Assembly: GCA_022496185.1 (NCBI GenBank)
Contig: WTXG01000119.1
Location: 1 to 64,000 of the forward strand
Length of the DNA stretch: 64,000 nucleotides
Source: Multifurca ochricompacta
Lineage: Eukaryota > Basidiomycota > Agaricomycetes > Russulales > Russulaceae
Reading direction: 5' to 3'
The position numbers were made by a program, and so were the translations under genes. Of this stretch, positions 11,492 through 21,610 are shown piece by piece. Positions within the stretch are counted from its first letter, which is position 1; every line of letters starts with the position of its first letter. Under the pieces are notes generated by a model. The model worked only from the letters and a program-made list of their open reading frames with translations. It ran no database searches and was not told the origin of the DNA.

Positions 11492-11826
11492 TTACAAAAA
11501 AAAAACAAAAAAACAGTTGTGCTTGTATGAAATGAAACCAAAATAATGAAATAATAATGTAAATAAAGTATCCATTTCATTTTCTGAACACAAACCAGCA
11601 AATTTTGAGGGATATTGAGTAGCCATAAATGAACACGTGGTGTCCAAGTCCTTATCGCCTTGGTCCGGGATGGCCCGGGCCGGTCATCCGAAATGCACGA
11701 TGCAAGTAAAGAACTTGCACGCGTTTTCATGGGTAACCCGCGGGTTACCCGTACCCGTCACTACGGGTACAGGTACGGGTATGGGTACCAATGAGGATAC
11801 CCCAGGGTTACCCCTGCCAATCACTA

Positions 11827-13659
11827 GTGATGGTGTATTCACCACTTCCTAGCCACACTACACTGAGTCCACCACAACCACCAACTGCAATGCTCCCAAC
11901 ACCCCCCATTTCAGTAGTCACACAGCCACAGCAAAGGACTTCACCACCATCAGTTACAACTTCTCAGCCACCCACTTTCAGCATGCCAGTACACACACAA
12001 GTATGACCTCCAGCCACCAGCAGTGGAGAAGAAGAATTAGAAGATGAAGAAGTGGAAGAAGAATTAATGGAACCTGCCACAACCTCAAAAGGCAAAGCAC
12101 CATTGCAAACACCAGATGCACCCAAAAAGAAGAGAACCAAGCTTGTAGAACCAATGCAAAAGTCTCAACACCTGATAAAACTCTCAGAAACAATGCAATG
12201 AACCCTCAGTGCCCAAGGAGGACCACTGCCTGCATGCAGAAGTACACCAACAGCTTTGACAATCTCCTCTAGACTCAAATATCACCATCCAGACACTCAA
12301 GAAGAAGGCCCTGCATCTATTGCTGATCTATCTTCAAATACAGTTTATGCCTATCAGGCAGAACATGACAATATGATTGTGGCAGCTATTGAAGATGCCG
12401 AAGGCAACCCAAGATCACTCACTGAAGCCAAAACACATGACAACTGGCCTCTTTGGAAGGAGGCTATGGATTGCAAAATACTCACTCTGGAAAAGGCAAA
12501 TATGTGGATTACAGTCCCATGTCCCAATGACAAGAACATAGTTGGATTGAAGTGGGTCTTTCATATCAAACACAAGGCTGATGGTTCTGTGGAGAAGTAC
12601 AAAGTGAGACTTGTTGCACATGGCTTCACCCAAGTATATGGAGTTGACTATTTTGACACATTTTCTCCTGTTGCCAAACTAACCAGTTTCCACACCATAC
12701 TGGCACTGGCAGCATGATACAACTGGGAAATTGATTCCTTTGACTTCAATGGAGCATATCTCAATGGAGAACTCAATGCAGATGAAGAAATATACATGCA
12801 AGCTCCACCTGGCTATGAAAACCAAGATGGTGACACTGTGAAGAAACTACAGAAATCACTTTATGGTTTAAAACAAGCTGGGCAAAAATGGTATGACACA
12901 CTTTTGCATGCCCTTACTGACCTGGGTTTCTGCATTAGCAGTGCAGATCCAGGTGTATTCCACATTTGCATTGAAAAACACATATTAATACTTGCCATCC
13001 ATGTCAATGACTGCACCTTCACAGGCAGCTCAAGCAACTTAATTACCCAATACAAAGCCAAGTTGAATGCACAATATGCTCTTACAGACTTAGGGCCAAT
13101 TCATTGGCTGCTAGGTATCAAGATTTCACACAACAGAGAAGCAAGAACAATATCATTATCTCAAACCTCATACATCAATTCCATTCTTGTGTGATTCAAA
13201 TTAGAAGATGTAAAACCTTATGACACTGTGATGCCACCAGGAGTTCAATACTCCTGTAATGACTCACCACAAATGCCAACTGATGCTGAAAAGATGAAGA
13301 GAACACCATACCATGAGGCAATTGGAAGCCTCATGTATGCTTCAGTCAGTACATGTCCTGACATCGCCTATGCCATCTCAACTCTATCACAATTTCTCGA
13401 AAACCCTGGTCAAATTCACTGAGAAGCAGCCAAAAGAATCATGTGGTATCTTTCCAGCACTAGAGACATGGAACTGACCTATGGTGGCAAGTGCCATGAC
13501 CTCATAGGATTCACCAACTCTGATGGAGTGAACCAAGAACACAGACATGCTATCTCAGGCTACACATTCCTCATTGATGGCAGTGCAGTATCCTGGAGTT
13601 CCAGAAAACAAGAACTAGTCACCCTATCCACTGCCAAGTCTGAATATGTCACAGCAATG
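11827..13659 (+). pseudogene. pol: Copia-C2 reverse transcriptase and start of RNase H
   Basis: After the proline-rich linker (11835-12190), the RT reads DNWPLWKEAMDCKILTLEKA, GLKWVFHIKHKADGSVEKYK, HGFTQVYGVDYFDTFSPVAK, SFDFNGAYLNGEL and LYGLKQAGQKWYDTLLHAL. RNase H follows from about 13480, to LSTAKSEYVTAM at 13659 where solo LTR L2 is inserted. Stops lie at 12006, 12715, 13192 and 13420. The catalytic YVDD-equivalent reads IHVND (near 13000), so one catalytic Asp is lost. Copia-C (25450-26740) is the intact reference. Confidence 0.88.
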
Positions 13660-15627
13660 TGTCAAACAATCATGCTGCTGGTTATACTGACTGTGGTTAG
13701 TAGTGTGTGAGGCTAAAAGACAAGTAGTACTTCAGAGGTTAGAAGAACTCTCTACAACTATACTACTGACCTAAAAGACAAGTAGTCTACAGAAGATGGT
13801 TAGTCAAAGGTAGAAAAGAAAGTATAGTAAAAGGAACTTACACTTCAGAGGTTAGAAGAACTCTGAAGTGAAAGAGACGAAACAGACACCCTTATATACC
13901 CATAGGGGCCAGGGGAAATGGTCTGTGTGCACTGGGAATAAGTCCACAAGTGCCAGACAATAAACAATGAGGGAGTAAGGCCATTGGCCAACAAGGAGTA
14001 GTGATTGTCAAGGGGTTTCATACCTGTGCGGGTAAGCGCCATGGGTTTTGCCGGGTACGGGTACAGGTATACGGCTCCCAACCCGTGGAAACCCGTACCC
14101 ACGCGGCAGGTTTGGCGGGTATAGGCGCCGATTATGCATTGATAAGATCAGTAGAATTTCCGAGATAAAACACATCTGCAGTCACAAAAATACAAGATCT
14201 CATCTGATGTATGCTACAGGGTGGCGTTAAATATGTTCTAGTATTATCCTACAAAATATCAAAGCAGATTAACAGTGCGATGTAAAATAAAAGTGTTATC
14301 AGTGATCCACTTTCTTGAAAACCATGATACATCTGTTTTATTAACGCGCGACCAATTCTGCCAGTCTGGCACTATCTAAAATACACTCTAGACTAATATA
14401 GACTATTCTATAATTTAATTATCAAATTACTTTATTGAAACAAGGCCTGCGTGTGTCTACAAGCTGCATGGGGCAGTGACTACATTGCATCGCATGGTGG
14501 TCTGACCTCCTTCCTATTAAGGAAGGTTGACTTAAACGCGCAGAAATGTGCATCCAGGGACTAGGACAGTTGCGCTTGTATGAAATGAAACCAGAATAAT
14601 AAAATAATAATGTAAATAAAGGATCCATTTAATCTTCTGAACATAAACCAACAATTTTTGAGGAATCTTGAGTAGCCATAAATGAACGCGTTGTGTCCAA
14701 GTGCTTATCTCCTTGACCGGGATGGCCTGGGCCATTTACCTGAAATGCGCAGAAATGCAAAGAACAGTCGCGCTCGTATAAAATTGAAACCAGAATAATA
14801 AAATAAAAATAGAATAATAAATTATCTTAATCTTATGAACATAAAATAGGAATCTTTGAGGGATCTTGAGTAGCCATAAATGAACACGTTGTGTCCAAGT
14901 GCATATCTCCTTGACCGGGATGTCCCGGGCCAGATGTCCGATATGCGCGATGCCAGTAAAGAACTTGCATGCGTTTCATTTTATGGGTAACCCAGGTATC
15001 AAAACAATTATCCAGGGGTTACCCCTACCAATTTCTATGTGTTCATCAATTTTTTTGCATTCTGTGTAATTATCTGACAGGCTATTCATCAATGTTCTAT
15101 AACATCCTATCTAATCATTGCTGTATACTGGATTTTAGTTGTGCTTGTATAAAATTGAAAGCAGAATAATAAAATAAAAATGGAATAATTAATTATCTTA
15201 ATCTTCTGAACATAAAACAAGAGTCATTGAGGGATCTTAAGCAGCCACAAATGAGCGCGTTGTGTATCTTCTTGGTCTGGGAAGGCCCGGGCCAGTTATC
15301 CGAAATGCGCGATGCAAGTAAAGAACTTGCATGCGTTTTCATGGGTGACCCGCGGGTAACCCGCGGGTTACCTGTACCCGTAGTGATGGGTATGGGTATG
15401 GGTACGGGTACCAACGAGGATACCCCAGGGTTACCCCTGCCAATCACTAACAAGGAGACACGTGCTTACTGTGCATTACTAAGTCCATCACTAATCAGCT
15501 GAGTAAGGTGAGAAAGAAATGTAATAAAGATATCATAAAAAGTCTGAAACTCTGGAACCTAATCTAATCTACAGCTGAAGCGAACCTTAGATGCCTGAAG
15601 CACCTCCAGACACATCCTGTGTCAACA
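13660..15627 (-). repeat. Solo LTR of the Copia-A/B group (L2, type A), split by H4
   Basis: The left edge TGTCAAAC and right edge TGTCAACA are flanked by the 5-bp TSD CAATG (13655-13659 and 15628-15632). It is about 509 bp once H4 and its TSD are removed. On the reverse strand it carries the same hairpin, 55-nt intron-like segment and joined repeat as the other LTRs. Both copies of its downstream piece read ACTACTTGTCTTTTAG. Confidence 0.9.
13999..15449 (+). mobile_element. Non-autonomous hAT element H4 (1451 bp)
   Basis: It is nearly collinear with H2: the same termini (TAGTGATTGTCAAGGGG; TAGTGATTGGCAGGGGTAAC on the reverse strand), subterminal GGGTACGGGTA arrays and three internal ~190-bp units. 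It is flanked by the perfect 8-bp TSD ACAAGGAG (13991-13998 and 15450-15457), inside solo LTR L2. It keeps more CpG than H5. Confidence 0.92.
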
Positions 15628-15855
15628 CAATGCACACCGCAAAAGAAGCTATCTGGCTTCACAGACCCATTCAAGAACTACTCCCTTCTCACACCAGTCC
15701 AATGACTCTATATTGCAACAATCAATCTGTGATCAAACTAGCCACTGAAGATAACTACCATGCACAAACAAAACACATCAACATTTGCTATCACTTCATT
15801 TGAGATGTGATATCAAATGGTGTGATCAAAATCATTTATTGTCCCGCTGATGATA
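15628..15855 (+). pseudogene. pol: Copia-C2 RNase H, C-terminal piece
   Basis: It continues from 13659 with HTAKEAIWLHRPIQELLPS, LYCNNQSVIKLATEDNYHAQ and TKHINICYHFI, then a stop near 15801, matching Copia-C 26735-26960. The coding resumes at 16773 after the Tc1/mariner insertion with ADIL-type sequence (CRYFTKALLRWKVKYH). Confidence 0.85.
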
Positions 15856-16770
15856 CAGTAACCCACAAAACTGTTCCAATGTTTGGCCATCCTGAAGAGA
15901 TTGACCTACCACACAATGAGAATAATTTCCAAAATTAGTAGAAATTGATAGATGATAGTGTAGACTCTAAGCTTCAATTAGAGCCTATACTAATGTCAAT
16001 TGAGTCAGTGGTGCATGATATATAAAATGTTTTGTGTAGCAATGTCATTAGAATGGTTTTGTGGCCTATTGCACTTATGATGGAATGGGGGTGTATGATA
16101 TGGGAGGGGCCAGGTATGGCTTGAAAATTTGATAGGAGGATGGACAGGCATTGTATGTTGATAGAGGAACCCATTAACAACCTCTGAAGTGCTCTAGTCA
16201 CTTCCACATCTGTGTCTGTCCTGCCAGAGGAGATAAGGCAAACAGCATGCTGAGCATTTCTCTCTGTCAGCCTCCTTGGTCTCCCTCCATTTGACTTGGG
16301 ATGGTAAGGGCAGTATTTATGACACATCCGGAGATGATAACAGTGCCATGGCCAGTCATTGTTGACACTTCACAGGCAGATTTGCCTGAAGTGAGGAGGG
16401 AGATGATGTGAGTCCTTTTGGCAGCAGAGAGGGCATGCATGGTAAGAAGCAAGTGTTGTTGATGATTATTTGGTGTATGTTTAACTTATTAAACATTGTC
16501 ACATGACTGTCAATGCATTTGCATGACCACCAGATACCAGTTTTGTCATCTCACATATTGGCCACAAAACTGTTCCAATGATAATGCCTCACAAAACATT
16601 TTATATATCATGAACCACTGATCCAATTGACATTATTATAGGCTCTAATTGAAGCTTAGATGCTACACTATCCTCTACCAATTTCTACTAATTTTGGAAA
16701 GTATTCTCATTGTGTGGTAGGTCAATCTCTTCAGGATGGCCAAACATTGGAACAGTTTTGTGGGTTACTG
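15856..16770 (-). mobile_element. Tc1/mariner deletion derivative with ~215-bp inverted repeats
   Basis: The ends are CAGTAACCCACAAAACTGTT and its reverse complement, flanked by TA dinucleotides (15854-15855 and 16771-16772), the canonical Tc1/mariner target duplication. The inverted repeats extend about 215 bp inward with scattered mismatches. The interior keeps only the N-terminal part of a transposase on the reverse strand. Because the catalytic DDE region is absent, movement would need a transposase supplied elsewhere. Confidence 0.88.
16035..16440 (-). pseudogene. Tc1/mariner transposase, N-terminal DNA-binding remnant
   Basis: Reverse-strand coding from MHALSAAKRTHIISLLTSGK through CEVSTMTGHGT (helix-turn-helix) continues, after a one-base frame change near 16325, with CHKYCPYHPKSNGGRPRRLT and RNAQHAVCLISSGRTDTDVE. 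The GRPRRLT stretch is the linker between the two helix-turn-helix modules of Tc1-like transposases. The reading then enters the inverted repeat and the DDE domain is missing. Confidence 0.75.
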
Positions 16771-16772
16771 TA

Positions 16773-16862
16773 TGACTGCAGATATTTTACAAAAGCCCTT
16801 CTGAGATGGAAGGTGAAGTATCATACTTCCTGCCTAGGCCTATGTTGTGCTTGTGAGGGGAG
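16773..16862 (+). pseudogene. pol: Copia-C2 pol C-terminus
   Basis: ADIL-type end of pol (CRYFTKALLRWKVKYHTSCLG...CCACEG), followed by a purine-rich tract (GTGAGGGGAG, 16853-16862) that serves as the polypurine tract in front of the LTR. Confidence 0.8.
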
Positions 16863-17316
16863 TGATGGATCTGGATCTCAAGATGTGCAAATCAGACAAG
16901 CTTAATTTTCTGGACACCACTCAAGATTCTATGGTCTATGGTTTCATGTTTGGAAGAGTTAATGCATTTTACTTTTCCATTTCATTATTCTGGTTATATT
17001 TTATTCAAGCATGACTTAAATCTGTTTCAGTAATCATTCTATTGCACACCCCCTTTTACTCAGCATTGCATGTGCTACATTCTAAAGGACTTGTAGTTTA
17101 CATTGTATCAACCCCTAGCCATTGCTTTTGGCTTTCTGCTTTGACTCCTATAGCATAAACTGTATAAAAAACCTATTAATTTCACTTGTATCAGAATAGA
17201 GTCTTGCTTCACTTCCACTTCTAAACCCACTTGCATGTCCCCACTCATCTTCTTTTGCATTCATAATCATACCAATCCATTCATCATCTGGCCATTCTTC
17301 ATTGTTTTTGGTATCA
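16863..17316 (+). repeat. 3' LTR of Copia-C2
   Basis: It starts TGATGGATCTGGATC after the purine tract and ends ATCATCTGGCC...GGTATCA, matching the start and end of the Copia-C 3' LTR (27043-27467). It is strongly diverged in between. The next bases, GGTTG (17317-17321), are the predicted TSD. Confidence 0.7.
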
Positions 17317-17330
17317 GGTTGAGATGCTGC

Positions 17331-18767
17331 TAGTGAATAGCAGGGGTAACCCCCAGGTATCTTCATTAGTACCCATACCTGTACCCGTACCCATCACTAC
17401 AGGTATGGGTAACCCGCAGGTCACCTGCAGGTTACCTGTGTAAATGTGTGCAAGTTTTTTGCTTGCAACGCACATTTCAGATAACTGGCCTGGGCCATCC
17501 CAGTCAAGGAGATACACAATGTGTTCATTTGTGGCTACTCAGGATCCTTCAAAGATTCCTGTTTTATATTCATAAGATTAAGATAATTCATTATTCTATT
17601 GTTGTTTTATTATTCTGGTTTCAATTTTATACAAGCGCAACTAAAATCCACCCCAATATACAAAGATGATTAGGTAGATGTTATAGAACATTGATGAAAA
17701 GCCTGTCAGATAACCGCATAGAATGCAAAAATAATTGACAAATGCATAGTGATTGGCAGGGGTAACCCCTGGATATTTGTTTTGATACCCAGGTTACCCA
17801 TAAAATGAAACATGTGCAAGTTCTTTACTTGCATCACGCATTTCGGACACTTGGCCTGGTCCATCCTGGTCAAGGAGATATGCACTTGGATACAACATGT
17901 TCATTTGTGGCTACTCAGGATCCCTCAATAATTGCTGGTTTATGTTCAGAAGATTAAGTTTATTCTTTATTTACATTATTATTTTATTTCATTTTGTGGA
18001 ACAGGCATGGCACAGGCTTGTACTTTAGATGTACTATATCAGCTACTAGATTAAATGAATGTGTTATCTCGTTATCTTGTTTAATGATGTAATTTGATCA
18101 TATGTCAGATCTTAGATGTATATTCTATGTATCTAATTAATTTGTGAACATGTTTCTGTTGTGTTATCTATGCATGATCACAATCTTGTTGGACCAATGG
18201 AAAATCAAAGCTGTGATTGTTAAGTCAACCTTCCTTAATAGGAAGGAGATCAGACCAATATGCTGGTCCATGCAATGCAATGTAGTCGCTGCTCTATGCA
18301 GCCTGTAGATACACACAGGCCTTGTTTCAGTAAAATAAATTGATAATTAGATTATAGAATAGTCTAAAGTAGTCTAGAGTGTATTTTAGATAGTGCCAGA
18401 CCAGCAGAATTGATTGCACATTAATAAAACAGTTGCATCATGATTTTCAAGAGAGTGGATCACTGATAACACTTTTATTTTACATCACACCATTGATCTG
18501 CTTTGATATTTCATAGGATAACACTAGAATATATTTACAGAAACCCTGTAGCATACATCAAATTTAATCTTGTCATTTGTTTGCTACAGATGTATTTTAT
18601 CATTACATTTCTGCTGATCTTGTCAATGACCAATGACCACTTATACCTGCCAAACCCGCTGCATGGGTACAGGTTTCTGGCAGGTTGGGAGTTGTATACC
18701 CATACCCATACCCATCAATACCCACAGCGCTTACCTGTGCAGGTATGAAAACCCTTGCTGATCCCTA
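17331..18767 (-). mobile_element. Non-autonomous hAT element H5 (1437 bp), CpG-depleted
   Basis: It starts TAGTGAATAGCAGGGGTAAC, ends (reverse strand) TAGGGATCAGCAAGGG, and is flanked by the perfect 8-bp TSD GATGCTGC (17323-17330 and 18768-18775). Its right 770 bp is the sister of H1 (1-746). H1 has CGCGCG, ACGCGTT and GCGCGGG where H5 has TGCACA, ATGTGTT and GCATGGG, so H5 has lost most CpG by transition. No coding is seen. Confidence 0.9.
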
Positions 18768-18775
18768 GATGCTGC

Positions 18776-19107
18776 ATACTTTAAATCAGCAGTCTCTACA
18801 TAACCTGCCTTCATCCAAGCTCCCAAACATAGAAGAACCTGAGTTGTATGCAATGGGACCACTGGGTCTGTATACAGTATCTACAACACATGTACTGTAT
18901 AGTTTTTCTGTGGCTGGTGCAATACCACATGCATTGCCACCCTCATTGCCACCCTTCCAATTTCAGCTTACCTGCTCTGGCAGGTAAGGGTTGGGTGTCT
19001 GTGGGTAGGGGTCACATGAGGGGTATGAAGATGTGACCCTGACCTGTACCTGCATGTACCCTGACCACATACCCAGTGGGTTGTGCCTACCCATAGTGAG
19101 CACTACC
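18776..19107. other. Unassigned 330 bp between H5 and a copia gag scrap
   Basis: No reading frame or repeat family is recognised. Around 18963-19100 the sequence is rich in CCTGACC/TACCC motifs and contains a short inverted repeat (TTACCTGCTCTGGCAGGTAA, 18967-18986), which suggests another worn DNA-transposon end. Confidence 0.35.
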
Positions 19108-19590
19108 CATACCATATCCAACATTGGCTTGCCATTGGATGACAAGCTTGTTGCTTTCATGATCATCTCCTCACTCCCAACCTCCCTATCCACACTAAAA
19201 ACCATCCTTTCTACAGCCAACCCCTCTTCCCTTACCATTGAGCATGTAAAGTCACAAATAATTCTTGATGAACAATGCTGCATTCAAGAATTGGGCCTTG
19301 GAGTGACTGCTTTGCACGCTCAGCAAATACAGCTAAAAAGGGAAAAGAAAAGTCAGAAGAGGAGAAGACAAAGAAACACTGCACTCACTGTAAGAAGTGT
19401 GGCCATGTGGTGGAAGAGTGTTGGAAGCTGGAGAAGGAAAATGAGGCCAAAGCAAGCAGCACCAGAGATGATAAGCAGAAACCCCCCAATGCTACAGCCA
19501 AAGTCATGATTACTAGGGCTGCATGCCATACCTGTACTGTAGCAGCTCAAGTCAATCATCAAGATGGACAGTTATGGGTAGTGTTTTAAG
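19108..19590 (+). pseudogene. gag: Ty1/copia gag fragment with zinc knuckle (Copia-D)
   Basis: The first frame (LPLDDKLVAFMIISSLPTSL, LTIEHVKSQIILDEQ) is the UBN2-type copia Gag. After a one-base frame change near 19280, the next frame gives a CX2CX4HX4C zinc knuckle (CTHCKKCGHVVEECW has this spacing after one extra Cys, near 19382). It is bounded on both sides by unrelated sequence, and the family differs from Copia-A, -B and -C. Confidence 0.75.
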
Positions 19591-19850
19591 GTCTGGTCCG
19601 GTCTGGTTTTTTCACCATAATGGTACACAACTGGCAACCACAACTGGTTGCTGGTTGCACCTTATGTCCAGGTTGCCAGACTGGACCACCTAAAGACCAA
19701 AAAACAGTCCATTTCAGTCCATTTGCCAGTCCACAACCAGTTCAAACCAGTCCTACAATATGAAATTTATGTAATAAAGGTATAATAGTGTAGTAATAGT
19801 CATATCATAATGAAAATGACATTTATCAAAGAGCATGCCAGAAAATAAAT
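19591..19850. repeat. TGGTC/ACCAG-rich low-complexity segment
   Basis: The segment is dense in GGTCTGGTCCGGTCTGG, CAACTGGTTGC and ACCAGTCC motifs, in both orientations at its two ends. It resembles the subterminal repeats of a worn DNA transposon. It could instead be the body of a tRNA-derived SINE, given the tRNA-like sequence next to it. No coding. Confidence 0.35.
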
Positions 19851-19926
19851 GGCAACATCTGGGATTGAACCCAAGACCTCTGGGTACAAGCTTGATCCGG
19901 TGCTCTAACCATTGAGCCACCCAGCC
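19851..19926 (-). tRNA. tRNA-like sequence (tRNA pseudogene or SINE head)
   Basis: On the reverse strand a 76-nt stretch has an A-box (TGGCTCAATGG), a perfect 4-bp D stem (GCTC/GAGC), a B-box (GGTTCAATCCC), a mostly paired T stem and an acceptor with GGC...GCC at its ends. The anticodon arm does not fold: CTTGTAC next to CCAGAGGTC resembles a tRNA-Thr(TGT) arm with about 6 extra bases. It is therefore more likely a pseudogene or a SINE promoter than a working tRNA. Confidence 0.4.
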
Positions 19927-20009
19927 TCACTAGTAAAGACACACAATATATTATATATAGGGTTATGCAGAATTGATTTTATCACTTGTATCTAATTGAT
20001 TGTGAACAC

Positions 20010-20190
20010 ATTTTTGATCTTATCACTTAGATGTATATCCTAAGTATCTAATTAATTGTGAACACATTTTTGATCTTATCACTTAGATGTATATCCTAAG
20101 TATCTAATTAATTGTGAACACATTTTTGATCTTATCACTTAGATGTATATCCTAAGTATCTAATTAATTGTGAATGCATTTTTGATCAGA
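20010..20190. repeat. 56-bp tandem repeat, about 3.2 copies, with a nearby inverted copy
   Basis: Units starting near 20011, 20067 and 20123 are almost identical (GATCTTATCACTTAGATG...AATTGTGAACACA). A copy in the opposite orientation lies at 20237-20305, so a transcript could fold into a long hairpin. The unit is related to one stretch of H1 (about 95-170) and H5 (about 18110-18185). Confidence 0.85.
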
Positions 20191-20319
20191 CCACTATCCT
20201 TGGAATGTCTGTACCAGTATCTTTGTTTGGTTCAACATAGATAATACAAGTGATAAGATCAAAAATGTGTTCACAATTAATTAGATACTTAGGATATACA
20301 TCTAATACAAGTTGTAACA

Positions 20320-21610
20320 CTTTTGCTCCAGTGAATGCTGCCTGAAATGCTTGTCGGAATTTCTCCCATGGGTGCAGCTCTTGAATTCTGGCATGGGCTA
20401 CATTGGCTAGCCACCATGTCTGCTCCATCACCCATTGGCTAATCTTGGGTCCTCTCATTAGGGCCAACACATATGATATTCTGGAGATCTTGTCTTTTAT
20501 GGCTGTTGCTTGGCTATTCAGGAAGATGTGGAGCTCTACTTGAGCCCACCAATGCTCTGCCTCTCCTCACTTTCCATCAAAGAATGGGGGTGGTACCCCT
20601 TCTATTTGTCCTCCAGTCATTTCATCTTTGGGGTGTTGTGGTTACTAGTAAGTCAGTGTATTCTCCTTCTGGGTCTTTTGGGTTAGCTGATCACTGTCAT
20701 TGTCTAGGTTGGGGTTCATGAAATATGGTTGGCATTGGGTCCAGGTTTGCTTCACTGGTAGCACTTCGAATATGGATGGAGGATATGTTTGGTTAGTGGG
20801 GTTCTGGAGGAATCAGGTGTGTTGAATCTGGTTTCATTTGGGACTATTCTAATAGCTTCAATCTGTCCTAGGTGTTTTAGGATGGACATGTCGAACAGGC
20901 ATGAGGCGCAGCATACTGACTGTGGGTTGTTAGCGGGTTAAGCTAGACAAAGACAAGTTAACTTCAGAGGTAGAAGAAACTCTGTTATACTATGCTACTG
21001 ACCTAGACAAAGACAAGTTACTATGTAAAGCATTAGTCTCAAGGTATGGTAGTAAGTAAAAGAGGGGACTTACACTTCAGAGGTAGAAGAAACTCTGAAG
21101 TGTAAGAGACGAAACAGACACCCTTATATACAATCCAAGGGATGGTCTGTGCACTGGGAATAAGTCCACAAGTGCCGGACAAAGTCCAAACAATAAACAT
21201 GAGGGAGAAAGGCCATTGGCCACTACAGAAATCACATGTTACATGGTGCATCAGTCAGCTACTGCGGAATGTGAGAAAGAAAGTAATAAAGATATAGTAA
21301 AAGTCCGACACTCCGGAATCTAATCTAATCTACAAAGCAGCTAATCTAATCACCTGATGCCTGAAGCATCACCGAACATCTCCTGTGTTCAACAGGACAT
21401 GGTACCAAGTTCCTTGGTAGAGGTTGATTGCAAGGCACATATGTTGGTAGGGGATCCAATATCCTCTAAAAGGTATGTTCTCTTTGCGAAGCTCTAACCA
21501 GCATGTGTTTGCTTTTAGCTCTGGGTCCACATTGTCAGCTGGTTGTATGGGAAGGATGAATGGGAAGGAGGTCACCATGGTTGCAAGGCTCATGTCAATG
21601 GATGTCAATG
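20320..21610 (-). pseudogene. gag: gypsy Gag fragment (G3), interrupted by a solo LTR
   Basis: The reverse strand reads EGVPPPFFDGK*GEAEHWWAQ, VELHIFLNSQATAIKDKISR and MLALMRGPKISQWVMEQTWW. This is the PPxFDG...W...LxLMRGxxxxxW pattern of fungal gypsy Gag (Retrotrans_gag type). A TGA replaces the expected Trp before GEAEHWW. The N-terminal part (21608-21400; LATMVTSFPFILPIQPADNV) is separated from it by solo LTR L3. Confidence 0.65.
20889..21394 (-). repeat. Solo LTR of the Copia-A/B group (L3, type B)
   Basis: A 506-bp LTR with the perfect 5-bp TSD GGACA (20884-20888 and 21395-21399). On the reverse strand the hairpin arms are 21106-21093 and 21082-21069 (14 bp, perfect), the intron-like segment is 21073-21021 (53 nt), the following piece is 21020-21003, and the joined second copy is 20982-20943. 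The 18-nt downstream pieces of the two copies are identical. Confidence 0.92.

Larger units (their letters stand above)
9809..11513 (+). mobile_element. 5'-truncated LINE (non-LTR retrotransposon) inside H3
   Basis: It begins abruptly in reverse transcriptase coding and ends in an A-rich tail (11495-11513). Near-matching flanks AACAGTCGCTT (9798-9808) and AACAGTTGTGCTT (11512-11524) look like a variable-length TSD with small changes. H2-like sequence continues on the far side of the tail, so the insertion interrupts the hAT body. 5' truncation, an A tail and a longer TSD are the usual signature of target-primed reverse transcription. Confidence 0.8.
4585..11826 (+). mobile_element. hAT DNA transposon H3 with transposase gene (7242 bp)
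   Basis: It starts TAGTGATTGTCAAAGGG, ends (reverse strand) TAGTGATTGGCAGGGGTAAC, and is flanked by the perfect 8-bp TSD GTGATGGT (4577-4584 and 11827-11834). The outer ~600 bp on the left and ~300 bp on the right match the non-autonomous copies H2 and H4. It holds an intron-containing transposase gene (6491-9575) and a 5'-truncated LINE (9809-11513), which accounts for about 1.7 kb of its length. Between 5200 and 6490 I see no gene. Confidence 0.92.
2821..17316 (+). mobile_element. Ty1/copia element Copia-C2, 3' portion, heavily interrupted
   Basis: Pieces at 2821-3068, 4516-4584, 11827-13659, 15628-15855, 16773-16862 and the LTR at 16863-17316 line up in order with the better preserved Copia-C (24560-27467). 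The gaps are filled by H2, H3, solo LTR L2 and a Tc1/mariner derivative, each with its own TSD. The 5' half lies left of gypsy G2 and outside the window. This is one of the oldest layers here: it has many stops and almost no CpG. Confidence 0.85.

Noticed and set aside
20010..20190. CRISPR-like array
   Set aside because: The 56-bp units are directly adjacent with no unique spacers, and the genome is eukaryotic.
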